A stretch of 64,000 nucleotides of DNA from Adiantum capillus-veneris. Lineage: Eukaryota > Streptophyta > Polypodiopsida > Polypodiales > Pteridaceae. Within the stretch, counting starts at the first letter, position 1. The number at the start of each line of letters is the position of its first letter. The position numbers and the translations under genes are program-made. Where the stretch lies: positions 61,338,119 to 61,402,118 of the forward strand of contig CM043952.1 of the NCBI GenBank assembly GCA_014529385.2. The letters are read 5' to 3'. Shown one piece after another: positions 20,218 through 30,709 of this stretch. The notes under the pieces were generated by a model that saw only the letters and a program-made list of their open reading frames with translations, was not told the DNA's origin and made no database searches.

Positions 20218-22515
20218 CTAAGGTTGAGTTGTTATATTATTGCTTGTCTTCCTTATCCAATGTTGAGAATTCCTCGTCGAAGAGCAATCCAGTTGTATAG
20301 AAATTTTTGGTTGCCATTGCTTCTTCTTATTCTCTGGTTGTTGTTTACCTTTGTTCTTGGATTCTTCCTTTGGAGTTGGCTCTGCTCCTTTGGTGAACTT
20401 AACTGATTGACTTTCACCTTCGTATTTGATAAGCACTGATTTAGAACTCCAGTCAATCATTGCATTGTATTGCTTCTGCCATGGTTGTCCTAGCAATAAT
20501 GGATGTTGTGTAGCTTGGTCTTCAACCACGTAAAACATATGAGGATACACATACTGGTTAATCTGTATATGTAAAACTTTGCATCCGACAGTTTTGATTG
20601 AATTCTCAGAGTAACTCTTTAACTCTTTCTTGACAGTTTGTAATTTAGTGTCATTTGTCAATTGTCTATACAAACTGAGTGAAAGTAGGTTAGTTTGAGC
20701 TCCTGAATCCAATAGTGCTCTGGCTTTGATTTGGTTGGTTCCTACTTTGCATTCAATGATGGGTTCTTCTTTGTCATTATCCATTTCTGTTATACTGACT
20801 GCGTTTATTCGTATTGCTCCTTCATTGCGCTGTTTCTGACGCATTAGTCTTCTTTTCTCCATTCTTTCCTTTGCCTCGGCTTGCGCTTCCTCCACAATCT
20901 TTTTCTTTTTCTGGACACGCAGCTTTTCTTGATGTATTTTGAGAAGCATGTCTTGGGTTAGCGGCAAAAGATACTTTTTCACTCTGCATCCACTAATCCA
21001 ATTGGGCATTTCTTCTCCGTCTAATGTAGCAAGCTTGACGGCTCCACTTGGTGATAGATCTTTAATCACCAGAGGTCCCATCCCTCGCTTTTTAAGCTTC
21101 TTAGCATGCTGTTTCAGAGTGTAAACTAGGACATAGTCCCCAACCTTAAACTCTTTAGTCCGCACATGCTTATCAAAAAATTCCTTTTGTCGCCTTTTTT
21201 GAGCGTAGATAGAAGCTACTGCTTTTAGGCGAAGCTCGTCTAGCTTTTCCAGGTCATCTATTCTATCAGAAAGCTCGTGCCCTGTCCACTCTAGATCCTT
21301 AGCCACCCTTAAGGTTGAAATCAAGAATTCTATTGGTAAGATAGCATTTAGCCCAAAAACCATGTTATATGGGGTCGTTCCTATTGATGTTTTATATGCT
21401 ACCCTATATGCCCATAATGTTGAATGCAACTTCTGGTCCCAGTCAGTTCTCGACTCAGATACAATCTTCGTAAGGACCGTGCATATGGTTTTGTTTGTTG
21501 CTTCAGCTTGTCCGTTTGCTTGTGGATGATACGGGGCTGATTTCCTATGGATTACCATGAATTCATCTAGAAGGATCTCTATCACTTCATTTATAAAATG
21601 TGTGCCTCGATCACTCACAATTTCTATTGGCAATCCATATCGTACAAAGACGTATTCATATAGAAATTGTGCCGTGGTCCTGGCATCTGCTTTTTGAGTT
21701 GCCTTTGCTTCGACCCACTTTGTTAGATAGTCTGTAGCCACAACGATGTATTGTGCATGAGTCTTATATGCAGGAGGTGAAATGGGTCCGACATAATCAA
21801 TCCCCCATTTTGCAAAAGCTCTTGCCCCCATCATTGGTCTAAGCGGCATATCATCTCTTTTAAGTGGTACTTTGGTCCGCTGACAGTCATCACACCGTTT
21901 AACGTATTCCTCAGCGTCCATATGTAATGTTGGCCACCATATTCCTGCGGCTAAGACAAGTTTTGCTGTCTTATCACCTGAGAAATGGCCTCCACCTACT
22001 CCTCCATGAGCTTGCTCCAGGATTATCACATACTCAGACTCTGATGCGCAAATCCTAAGCTGGTTGTCTTTACCTCTCTTATAGAGTTGATCTCCTATTA
22101 AAGCGTAATCTCTAGCTTCTGTCTCTACAGATTTCTGACGAGCTTTTGACGTTCCTTCTGGGAAAGTTCTATTTGTGAGATATTCAACAATATACTGACT
22201 CCATTCCGGAGCGATCATTATCTGATATAATGTCGAATACTCTGCTGGCGGTTTTGATGAACATACAATACATACAGTGACATATTCATGTACGCTTTCT
22301 TTCATTCCTGGCCAATAGACTCCCAATTGTAACAAATTCCTATATGTGTTCCTTCTTGAACAATGAAATGCACATTCCTGAACATGTGCTTCGCGCAGAT
22401 ATATATTATATTCCTCAGGATTGATGCATAGTCGTAAAACATGATCATTTCCCAATTGATACAACCTTCCTGCAACCAATTGAAGATTCTTGGATTGCTG
22501 AATAGCAATATGTTT
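20218..22515 (-). CDS. Integrase with duplicated H2C2 zinc module and a C-terminal retropepsin
   Basis: Residues are numbered from codon 22479. Two zinc modules have identical spacing: His32-X6-His39-X30-Cys70-X2-Cys73, and His158-X6-His165-X30-Cys196-X2-Cys199, 126 residues apart. The flanking segments also repeat (PEWSQYIVEYLT here, PKWSQNVVSLLT upstream). The integrase core has Asp228 (WGIDYVG), Asp290 (VSDRGTHF) and Glu326 (NGQAEATNK), the classic D-D-35-E. A C-terminal SH3-like region follows (FKVGDYVLVYTL). After a Lys/Glu-rich linker comes a second retropepsin: Asp591 in ALLDSGAQTNLL, then HPLLLGQPWQ. The frame is open from the RT stop (TAG 22516) to TAG 20218. The frame before and after each TAG is the same. 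Confidence 0.85.
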   Translation of the reverse strand, partial: KHIAIQQSKNLQLVAGRLYQLGNDHVLRLCINPEEYNIYLREAHVQECAFHCSRRNTYRNLLQLGVYWPGMKESVHEYVTVCIVCSSKPPAEYSTLYQIMIAPEWSQYIVEYLTNRTFPEGTSKARQKSVETEARDYALIGDQLYKRGKDNQLRICASESEYVIILEQAHGGVGGGHFSGDKTAKLVLAAGIWWPTLHMDAEEYVKRCDDCQRTKVPLKRDDMPLRPMMGARAFAKWGIDYVGPISPPAYKTHAQYIVVATDYLTKWVEAKATQKADARTTAQFLYEYVFVRYGLPIEIVSDRGTHFINEVIEILLDEFMVIHRKSAPYHPQANGQAEATNKTICTVLTKIVSESRTDWDQKLHSTLWAYRVAYKTSIGTTPYNMVFGLNAILPIEFLISTLRVAKDLEWTGHELSDRIDDLEKLDELRLKAVASIYAQKRRQKEFFDKHVRTKEFKVGDYVLVYTLKQHAKKLKKRGMGPLVIKDLSPSGAVKLATLDGEEMPNWISGCRVKKYLLPLTQDMLLKIHQEKLRVQKKKKIVEEAQAEAKERMEKRRLMRQKQRNEGAIRINAVSITEMDNDKEEPIIECKVGTNQIKARALLDSGAQTNLLSLSLYRQLTNDTKLQTVKKELKSYSENSIKTVGCKVLHIQINQYVYPHMFYVVEDQATQHPLLLGQPWQKQYNAMIDWSSKSVLIKYEGESQSVKFTKGAEPTPKEESKNKGKQQPENKKKQWQPKISIQLDCSSTRNSQHWIRKTSNNITTQP

Positions 22516-24095
22516 CTAGTTGTATTCTCTTCTATCAAACTCTCCTCCATAGGTTAATAGGCTAACGACATTTTGAGACCACTTCGGTATCATTTCTATG
22601 TTGAACAAGTACGCGTCTGGCATGTCGTCATCTACTCCTATAGGGTCTTCCCCATTCGTCAATCGCGAAAGATGATCAGCTCTAAGATGTGTTTTTCCTT
22701 TCTTTACTACTACCGTGAAGTCGAATTCCAGTAAGATAATGAACCATCTCACTATTCTCCCGGTATTGCATGGTTTATTCACTAGGTAGAGCAAGGCTTG
22801 GTGATCCGTAAAAAACACAAACTTGTTGGCTAGAAGATAATGCCGAAATTTCTTCACAGCATATATCATTCCTAATCCTTCTCGCTCTGTTGTGGTGTAA
22901 TTCTTCTCTGCATTGTTGAGCTGTCGACTGGCGTAACAGATAGGAAAATCCATGTTTCCTTCTTCTGGCTGAGCCAGAATGCATCCTATTGCATATGCCG
23001 AAGCATCTATATGCACATGGAATATCTTCTCCCAATCTGGTGATTTCAAGACTGGAGCAGTAATGAGTGCCTCTTTCAATTTCTTGAATGATTCCTCACA
23101 CTCCTCTGTCCATTCAAAGTTCACTATTAGCCTGTAAAGTGGTTGGCCTATTATAGCGTACATGTAAATGAATCGTCTATAATATCCGCAATGTCCCATA
23201 AAGCTCTGTACTTGTTTCGCATTGGTTGGTCTAGGCATATCCACTATAACTTTTATCTTCTCTAAATCCGTGGATATTCCGTTTTGTGAGACAATATGTC
23301 CCAGAATTCTGCCCTGTCGGACCATAAACACACATTTCTCAGGATTGAGACAAATGCGATATGTCCTACATTTCTCAAATACTTTTCTTAGGTGTTCTAG
23401 ATGCTCATCTCTCAGAAGAGAATGTACACATAAGTCATCCATGTATATTTCTAGAAACAACCTTAAGTATTCTTTGAAAGCATGCGTCATCAGCCTCTGG
23501 AAGGTTGCGGGAGCATTGGTTAGACCAAAAGGCATAACCCGATAAGCATAAATTCCCCACTCCGTTGCAAAAGCTGTTTTATGTTGATCTTCCAGTGCTA
23601 TGGCTAGCTGGTTATATCCTGAAAAACCATCAAGAAAGGAGTATGCTGTTTTCCCTGATACACGCTCTAGAACATGATCAGTTATCGGCAGGGGATAATT
23701 GTCCCTGATTGTTGCAGCATTCACTTTCTTTAAGTTGACACACACTCGGAGTTTTCCGTTCTTCTTGGGTACCACCACAATTGGAGATACCCAATCGGTG
23801 TGTTCAATCTCGTATATGAATTCAGCTTCCATTAGCTTATCTATCTCTTCTTTGATTCGCTTAGCAAACGTATCATTATATGTGTATGGTCTCTGTCTGC
23901 TAGGCTTTGTGTCTTGTTTTAGTGGGATTGTGTGTTGGCATATCGATGGGTCAACTCCCTTTAAGTCCTTATAAGACCATGCAAACACATCCCTGTACTC
24001 TCTGAGAAGACTCAAAAGTCTCTCTTCCTCGCCTGGAGACAAATCTGTGGCTATGTACACCGGTCTAGGTGTCTCACCTGGAGCTGCTAAATCAC
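22516..24095 (-). CDS. Reverse transcriptase - RNase H of the giant element
   Basis: Counting from codon 24060 (the frame is open a little further upstream), the RT fingers/palm start around residue 70. Asp144 (SFLDGFSGYN) and YMDD (206-209, FLEIYMDDL) are the catalytic residues, with the Ty3-type phrase MPFGLTNAPATFQ between. RNase H follows with Asp352 (HVHIDASAYA) and TDHQALLYL near 420. All catalytic acids are intact. The frame ends at TAG 22516-22518, immediately after REYN, and the same frame continues into the first zinc module. The linker ORF upstream meets it in another frame, where an A7 run near 24100 looks one base short. A diverged homologue lies on the plus strand at 63451-64000. 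Confidence 0.92.
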
Positions 24096-25012
24096 TTTTT
24101 TTGCATCCTCCGGTCCGTCATAAGATTCGTTCTCCCTTCTCTCTCGAATAGGTTGGGTTAATACCACCTTCCTATCCTCAATTGTGAATTTCCTGTAGTG
24201 AGAGGGAACATCCATGTTTTCCTTAATTTTGGCGTTTTCGTCCTCTCCACTCTCAATTTCTGTCGTCCAAACTTCTTTCAGAGTTTTCTTGAGCTCTCTG
24301 TACTTGTTTCTACATTCTAACTTGGACTCCGTGTGTTCTCTGTTGTGCTTGTTCTTTTCTGATTTTTCTGTTTCAGTTTTCGTTCCATTCCTTTGAACTT
24401 GATTTCTTGAGCCTCTTTTGTCTTTTCGTAAGCTCTTTTGATCATTGCCTCTCATTCTTCCAGAAATCTTGTCCTTAACACAATCTTCCGCCTTTACTAG
24501 CATTAGGAATTGATTTTTTCCTCTTATTCTAGGCATCGGATTGGTTCTAACCCCCTTTGTTTTTCTCTTTGCTCTATAGCGTTTCTGGCGTTGTTTAATT
24601 TGGTTCGGAAAATCATAAAATCGGACATCCGTTATAGTTTCTTGTTTCCGCTTGAATTGTCCGTTGACTCGTTGTCTGCTTCATTTCCCCACTCTGGATG
24701 ATCGGGAATGTCGTGAAACACCTCTTCTTCATCTTCCTTTTCCAGTGTATCGTTCTTTTCAGTTTCTTTTTCGAGTATAGTTCTCAACATGAAGTACGGA
24801 ACCACGTCGTACCCGTCCTTGTCGCAAAATTTCGTTGTGGGACCATCCGGAATTGCACAAACATCTAGGGTTGCTAGAATGTGTGTCCATTCTAATGGTT
24901 CAAGCGTGTCCTCTGGAAAGGGTTCTCCTATATAAGTTTCGTCTTCGATAGCCTTTTCTAAAACATATTCTTCTCGCCTCAGACTTCCACATTTCGAGCT
25001 CCACACATCCAT
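24087..25012 (-). CDS. Linker region between protease 1 and RT (giant element)
   Basis: Two acidic-to-basic open segments, 25012-24632 and about 24660-24087, are joined by a one-base frameshift near 24645. They have no catalytic motif, but both are conserved in the plus-strand relative: LATLDVCAIPDG…KFCDKDGYDVVP here matches LATMDVCVNTSM…QFCNEDGYDIIP at 62690-62770, and DVPSHYRKFTIED matches HVPSHYKKYTLQD at 63325-63363. Conservation between diverged copies shows it is a real part of the polyprotein. The second half is Lys/Glu-rich and probably unstructured. Function unknown. Confidence 0.65.
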
Positions 25013-25028
25013 AACTCCTTGGGCTTAC

Positions 25029-28020
25029 CTAACAAGCTGGAAATTCGGATCCCGCCAAAGTAGCTGAATCAAACTCCTCTACCGGTGTTCGGTTCACATC
25101 TTTGTAGCTATGGTCTTTCAGGTTCACACGTGTAGTGGTTTCCATATTTCTCAGGTATATGTGATCGTAGCCCCAATCCTGGACCATTTTCAACTGTCTC
25201 ATGAATGGTCTTCCCAGTATGATATCATAGTTATTCTCCTTGCCAAAATCGACAATAGCAAAAGTATGTTCGTATTCAATGCCGCAAGAAGTTACTACGA
25301 CTTTCTCTAATAACCCCATAGGTTTCTCCATGTGTCCATCTGCTAATTGGAGTTTCAACCTAGTCTTCCTTATTGCTGGTTTCCCCCATTTTTTCCAGAT
25401 TTCTTTTGTAGCAATGGCTACCCCAGCTCCGTTGTCTAGTATTGCCATCGTGTTCACTCCTTGGAATTCAACTGGTAAGGTTGTATTCCCCTCTTCACCT
25501 TCGCAATACTCTCCGACCTTGTTTAAGGGTACATGCTTAGCGTTCTTTTGTGGTTTGCTCAGCTCTTGTATACCCTCTTGCAGTCTCGATGTTGGGTCTT
25601 TTATCCCAAATTTCTCCAAGCATGTTCCTACAGTGGTCCACATATGTGGTCTTAGCCTCAAAAGCTCAGCTAGAGTGATAGTGCATGTCACTGGTGTTGA
25701 CAAGATCTCTATCAATCCTTGCGAGTCCATGACTTTTTCTGATGAGATTCTTCGTGAGGGAAGTGCTCTAATCTCGGATTTTTCTTCATACTCTCCTAAG
25801 TATGAAGGTAAGGTATTCAGTGAGTGAGGTTTGCTCTCCATTGTTCTAACAGAGCCCCCATCTCCCCAGTAAGATTGCAGATCCAAGTCCACTTGAGATC
25901 CAGCCTCAAATTCCACTATGGGAGGATTCCTGATGTCCTTTTCCCAATTTTTCTGATTAGCTTGGCAACTTAGCTCGTTTGCAAAGTTTGCCTCTCTCAC
26001 TTGTTTCCAAAATTCATTGTAATCCTCATCTCTTCCGTAAATCCTCTGTATGACTGGATGAAAACTCTCTATCTCCTGATCGGTGGTGTTCAATACTATG
26101 CGGTCATCCTTGTGTGTATTTTTAGGCTTTTGTGCACTGGGAGTCTTTTCAGCTACCCGTGAAATGATAGTCTCTTGCTGAATTGGGTTTTCCGTTCCAC
26201 AATTCATTGTTTCTCTTGGTGTTTCTAATAAGGCTTGTGCAGTCTCGATCATTCTCTGGCACATTTCAAGTCTCTGCTTTTCTAATTCCGCGTTTGGGTA
26301 TGTCATCCACCTCTGTTCTTGTGTTTGGTTGTTCTTTAACTTAGCTTCGTAAGCTCTCATCAGTGCGTCCAATGGTTCGTGTACTTTGTCAACTAGCAAT
26401 GATCTCCCTAAGCTTAAGCTCGTTGTTTCTTTGATACTCTTTTGTTTCGTTCTTTCCGGGCTCATCTCTCGTTTTCCGTTTTGACTCTCAAGTTGTTCTA
26501 ATCTATCTTTAGTTCGCTTTAGTTCCTCAGCTAGAATAGCGTCTTCACATTCTTTTCTCAACTTCATGCGTGCTTTTCTAGCTTTCCATGTGTTTCTCTG
26601 ACTCCGCGGTCCTTGACTAACCACTTCAGTCGCTAACTTTCCATTCTCAGGTTCTCTAGTGGTTTTCTTAGCTTGAGCTCTAGTAACAAGTTGCGTTGGT
26701 ATCAGAGTTTCATTTTCAGACCCACTGCTGGTAGGAATAGTTTCTAGCATATTCAATGTCGTCTTTTGCACTTTGTTTGGATTCTTTGAACAATCCTCAA
26801 TGAAGTGAGTAACCCCACACTCAGTGCAATAAGCCTTGATTCTAATGATTTCCGTATGTGGACAAACATTCATCAGATGGTCACCTCCACACTTGTAACA
26901 GGTTCCTAGTGCTGGTCTTGGTCCCATTTGATTCGTCCTTTGTGGATAGGATGGTCTTTGTCCTGTTAACCCTCCATGAGCTATGAACATCAATGTTCTT
27001 GCGTCCAAATTGTATCTCTCTTCATCAGAAGCACTTGTAACTGTTGGTATTCCAACATTCCCAATCATGCCCCATGGTTCTGGTAGTTTGGGTTCTTCTG
27101 GTGGGTAATACACAGTTGGAGACATGTGTGCACCAGATTCTTCGTAATAGGCTTGAACAGGCACTAGGGCTTGTTCTTTCTGATTCTCTAAGGTTGGTGC
27201 ATATCTAATGCCCACTGGTCTTGCTCCTGGTAAAGGTGGTTGTTGTCCCAATACCGGTTGCGGTCTTTCTATCCCCATAGGTCCTGGTACATTTCCCGTT
27301 GGGTATCGAGGTACTGGATGTACCTGAGGTGGTGCTAATTGAGCAGTAGGTGCATATTGACGCTCCCTTACATATCCTTTGTTGTAATAGCACTCCTCTG
27401 TTGGATGGTTTGTCCATTTTTGTTCAATCGCACACCATTTCAGTGGTTTTGGCAATGGTTTTTGGTGTGGTGCCATCCTTTTTAGAGCCTCTTCTATCAT
27501 TTGCTCTACATTTGGCATGGTTGTTGTTTGAACATTCTTTTTAGTGGTAGTCTCGCTCGCTACGGAGGAAGAGCTACTGGATGCAAAATCTGTATCCGCT
27601 GACACCTCTCCATAAACCGTACAGTTATCCACTAAGTACAATGCTTCTCTCGTTACTTGCTCGAAACTTGTACAAGCTTTCAAGTGCAAGTCCTTCTTGA
27701 GAGTGTCGTTTCTCAATCCTTCAATAAAGAGAACAGATAGTCTGTCATCTTGTGGTCGTTCACGTACTGGACATCTCTCAATGTATTGTTTGAAGCGAAG
27801 TGAAGCTTCCTTCACTTTTTCGTGTTCTCTCTGTTTAAAAGCATATATTTGTGAGACCGTATTGTGCTTAATCCCTCGTTTTGAGAATTCCTCAGCAAAC
27901 TCTCTTAGCAAATGGTCAATGTCATGGAATCCCCCTATGTTCAGTGGTTGAAACCATGTCAATGCCGTACCTTCTAGAGTAAGACCAAATCCCTCGTATT
28001 GTGTATGGAAATCGTTATCT
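25029..28020 (-). CDS. Gag capsid - CCHC - retropepsin 1 of the giant element
   Basis: 977 codons are open from 27962; the capsid frame starts slightly upstream (LTLEGTALTWFQPLN) after a one-base slip near 28015. Residues 1-115 are the Retrotrans_gag capsid part (EEFSKRGIKHNTVSQIYAFK, then SLRFKQYIERCP). Two zinc knuckles follow (CYKCGGDHLMNVC and CTECGVTHFIEDC, spacing C-X2-C-X3-H-X4-C). After a long Lys/Glu-rich linker there is a retropepsin with Asp843 in ILDNGAGVAIA and the flap/Gly pair DIILGRPF. The active triplet is Asp-Asn-Gly rather than the usual Asp-Ser/Thr-Gly. It ends at TAG 25029 followed by GTAAGC, a good splice donor, so a spliced gag-pol RNA is possible, as known for Ogre elements. 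Confidence 0.85.
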
Positions 28021-29287
28021 GCTCAGCTCTTAAGACTTGCTTAAAGAGTGACACATGTACATACGGATCTCCTGAACCACCATACTTCTTTGGCATACAC
28101 TTGGCTACTTGAGATGGTCTCATACGTCTATGGTCTGCTACCAATCTCATTGCTCCTGTGTCCCGGCTAAAGCTTTCTCTAGCATCATGGACTTCATGGG
28201 TTACCCTTGTCGGTTCCCCTGCCCTGAATCTACTACTAGGAGGTAATTGTGATGGTTCCGCTTCGAACCTTGGACCTGGAGTGGTATACGTGGGGATTGG
28301 AATTGCACTACCTCGATTCGTATCCATTGACTCTCTGGAATGTAATGATCCCATTGGTCCGGGCTTCGAGTACTGAGGTTGACTGAAAGAGTCAGCAGCC
28401 TGAGTTCTTTGTCCTCCTGTTGTCATTGGGTTTTGCACTCCATTTGTTGGTGCTGGTCTTTGTGAGCTAGAAGTAACATAATACTGATGTAGTGGTCCCC
28501 CAAAGTATGTATATCCTTCTAATTCTTTCTTGCCCATTGTTGAGTATTGCCTCCCATACTTGTCGTAAGCGGCAATTTTCACTTCCGATCCCTCTGTGTA
28601 GGTAAAGACATAAAGTCTTTTTTGGTCTGTCAACTCTCCGGTGTAGGGTTCATCACATCTATAACAGAGATCTTGCTCCCCATTATTATATTTGTATAGC
28701 CCCACATAGATGTTATCAGTGTTGATCCTTGTAGTTTCATTCTCTCTTCTTAACCTCGCATCAGGGAAGTTCATTATTGGTGCTTTCTACTCAAGTTCTT
28801 CATCTACTTTGGCTTTGGTGCCCATCAATCCCCACTTGTCCACAATGTTAGGGTTTAGGACTACCAAGTACATGGTACCCTCGTCATCTAGATATCTATC
28901 TCCGCTATAGCTCACAGGCACTAAGTCCTTGAACTCACTAGGTCTATCTTCTATCTTTACACAATAGCGGTCCATTCCATCTTTGTAGATCTTGGCACCT
29001 TGCTCATTGTCGTACTGGTATTTTATGAACAATAGCTTCATTGTGGCGGAAGGATTTGATGATCCTGCTGCCATATTTTCTCTGTTGTTCAGGTTCAAGT
29101 GTTCCAAGTGTTCGGTGAAAATCTCATAAGATCTCTCCGAAGAAGTATCAGAAACACTTCCTTCAAAGATCGGCTCTAATGGTTGCACCCAACTTTGGTT
29201 TACACTTCCCTCGGTTGATATGACACTTGCTTGTTCCCCTTGTTTTGGTTGGTTATTCTGGAGATTCTTGCCCGATCTCAAATTCAT
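27974..29287 (-). CDS. Gag N-terminal extension (about 430 codons) with in-frame TAG
   Basis: ATG 29287 (MNLRSGKNLQ) starts a frame interrupted by one TAG (28787-28789) and continuing in phase to 27974. The last part (MPKKYGGSGDPYVHVSLFKQ) is the beginning of the capsid domain and connects to the next ORF by a one-base frameshift near 28015. Upstream of it there are about 280 residues that I do not recognise, including a compact segment (NIYVGLYKYNNGEQDLCYRC … YGRQYSTMGKKELEGY) and a Ser/Pro/Gln-rich linker. Ogre-type elements carry an extra ORF 5' of gag; this could be the equivalent, but homology is not shown. Confidence 0.65.
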
Positions 29288-29326
29288 CAATTCCCTTAAA
29301 GGACTTTGACTTTTCCGTCTCAGCAA

Positions 29327-30689
29327 TTTGTTTTTCTCAAGTTTTTGTGGTCAGAATTGATCCAAACTGATTGATACTTGGTCAATTGTTTAATCTTGTT
29401 AGTTGGACAACTTCTGTTTCATCAAGTGAGATTTTTGTTGCAGTTATGCTGAAAAAGACATTATACGCGTATGATGTCTTTTTTCACAGATTTGGACTAT
29501 TTTGGTTATGCTCACTCTCAGTAGCCCCCTTATGCTCTGTCCACTCACAAAATTCAGTTTGAACTCTGTTTGAGCAAGTTATGGCTAGTTTAGGCTTCTC
29601 TTGGCAATTTTCCGCTTTTGACTTGTTTTGGGTCAATTGTGATCCAAATGGGATGAAACTTGAAATATAACCTCTAGACAGCTATTACAATGGATCTCTG
29701 TTGGCAAAGTATCAAAATATTTCCAAAATTAGGTAAAAAAAATTATACGCGTATGATGTCTTTTTCATCAATTTGGGTCAAGAATAGATATTTATGCTTT
29801 CTACAGTGTTTGCAACAATCTTGTCAGGTCAGATATAAAAAATAAGCAGTGGATGTGCTAAAGGACATTATACGCGTATGATGTCTTTTGTCCCAAATTT
29901 TGACTATTCTTGGTTTTAAGCCTTCTCCAATGTTTATAATTGAGTTTCAAGTGTTTTTGTCAGGTTTGAATGTAAAAACAAGGTCTGAATCCAAAATTTC
30001 CTATTCTTTACGTTTCTTGGACTCCGACTTGTCTTTTTGGGTTTCTTTGAGTGTTAATGCTCTTGTTTTAAGTTGAAATTAGGGTATAAACCTCCTTTTG
30101 AACACTCTGGTAAAGTCAAAATTTCTGTTTTGGTCTCTGTTTGGTCATTTAGACATCATACGCGTATGATGGCTAAAGTTGCAGATTTCAGTTTTGGCAC
30201 AGAATCCTTCCTAAACCTTTCTCAAGTGCTCAGCAGCTCCTAGATACAGAGAAAATTTCTCTGACTTTTGTTTATTGCAAGTTTCACTACTAACTCGACG
30301 GTTTAGTAATCTAACATGAAATCAACCATATCAAGCAAATACTCCAATGATTACTAGCTCCAGATCAGGATCAAATGAAGTCCTACCTAAGCTATTCCTA
30401 ATCATAAAATGGGTTTGGTAATTGTGATTTTAAAGAGATCCACTGCCACTCACGGACTAGCAAATTCTTCTTCTATCAACAACTACTCCACACCAACAAA
30501 ACAACAAACAAATCTAAGCTAAACTAAAAATACTGTCAACACGGAAGACCCAGGAATACCCCACTTCCTAGTATCTCTCGAGATCTTCGGAGTCCACCAC
30601 TCCTAGATCTTTTCTAACTAAAGTATACAAAGTAGTTTATACGACTCACCTCGTAGGATTAGTCTAAGGTCACCTACTTAGGGCTCTCG
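29327..30689. repeat. Leader of the giant element with four palindrome copies
   Basis: This is the untranslated leader between the primer site and gag. It contains the same 24-bp palindrome family as the 3' block: 29456 (one mismatch), 29738 (left end degenerate), 29863 (two mismatches) and 30151 (right end degenerate). Spacings are 282, 125 and 288 bp, nearly the same pattern (long, short, long) as the first four copies of the 3' array. The stretch 30240-30690 holds no recognisable feature. Confidence 0.85.
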
Positions 30690-30707
30690 TCCCCGGCAGC
30701 GGCGCCA
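30690..30707 (-). other. Primer-binding site of the giant element
   Basis: On the minus strand, two bases after the LTR end …CCTTAACA, the sequence reads TGGCGCCGCTGCCGGGGA. It begins with the obligatory TGG and matches the TGGCGCC…CCGGGGA class of plant Ty3/gypsy primer sites; the tRNA species (Arg-type in Ogre, from memory) was not verified. Confidence 0.85.
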
Positions 30708-30709
30708 AA

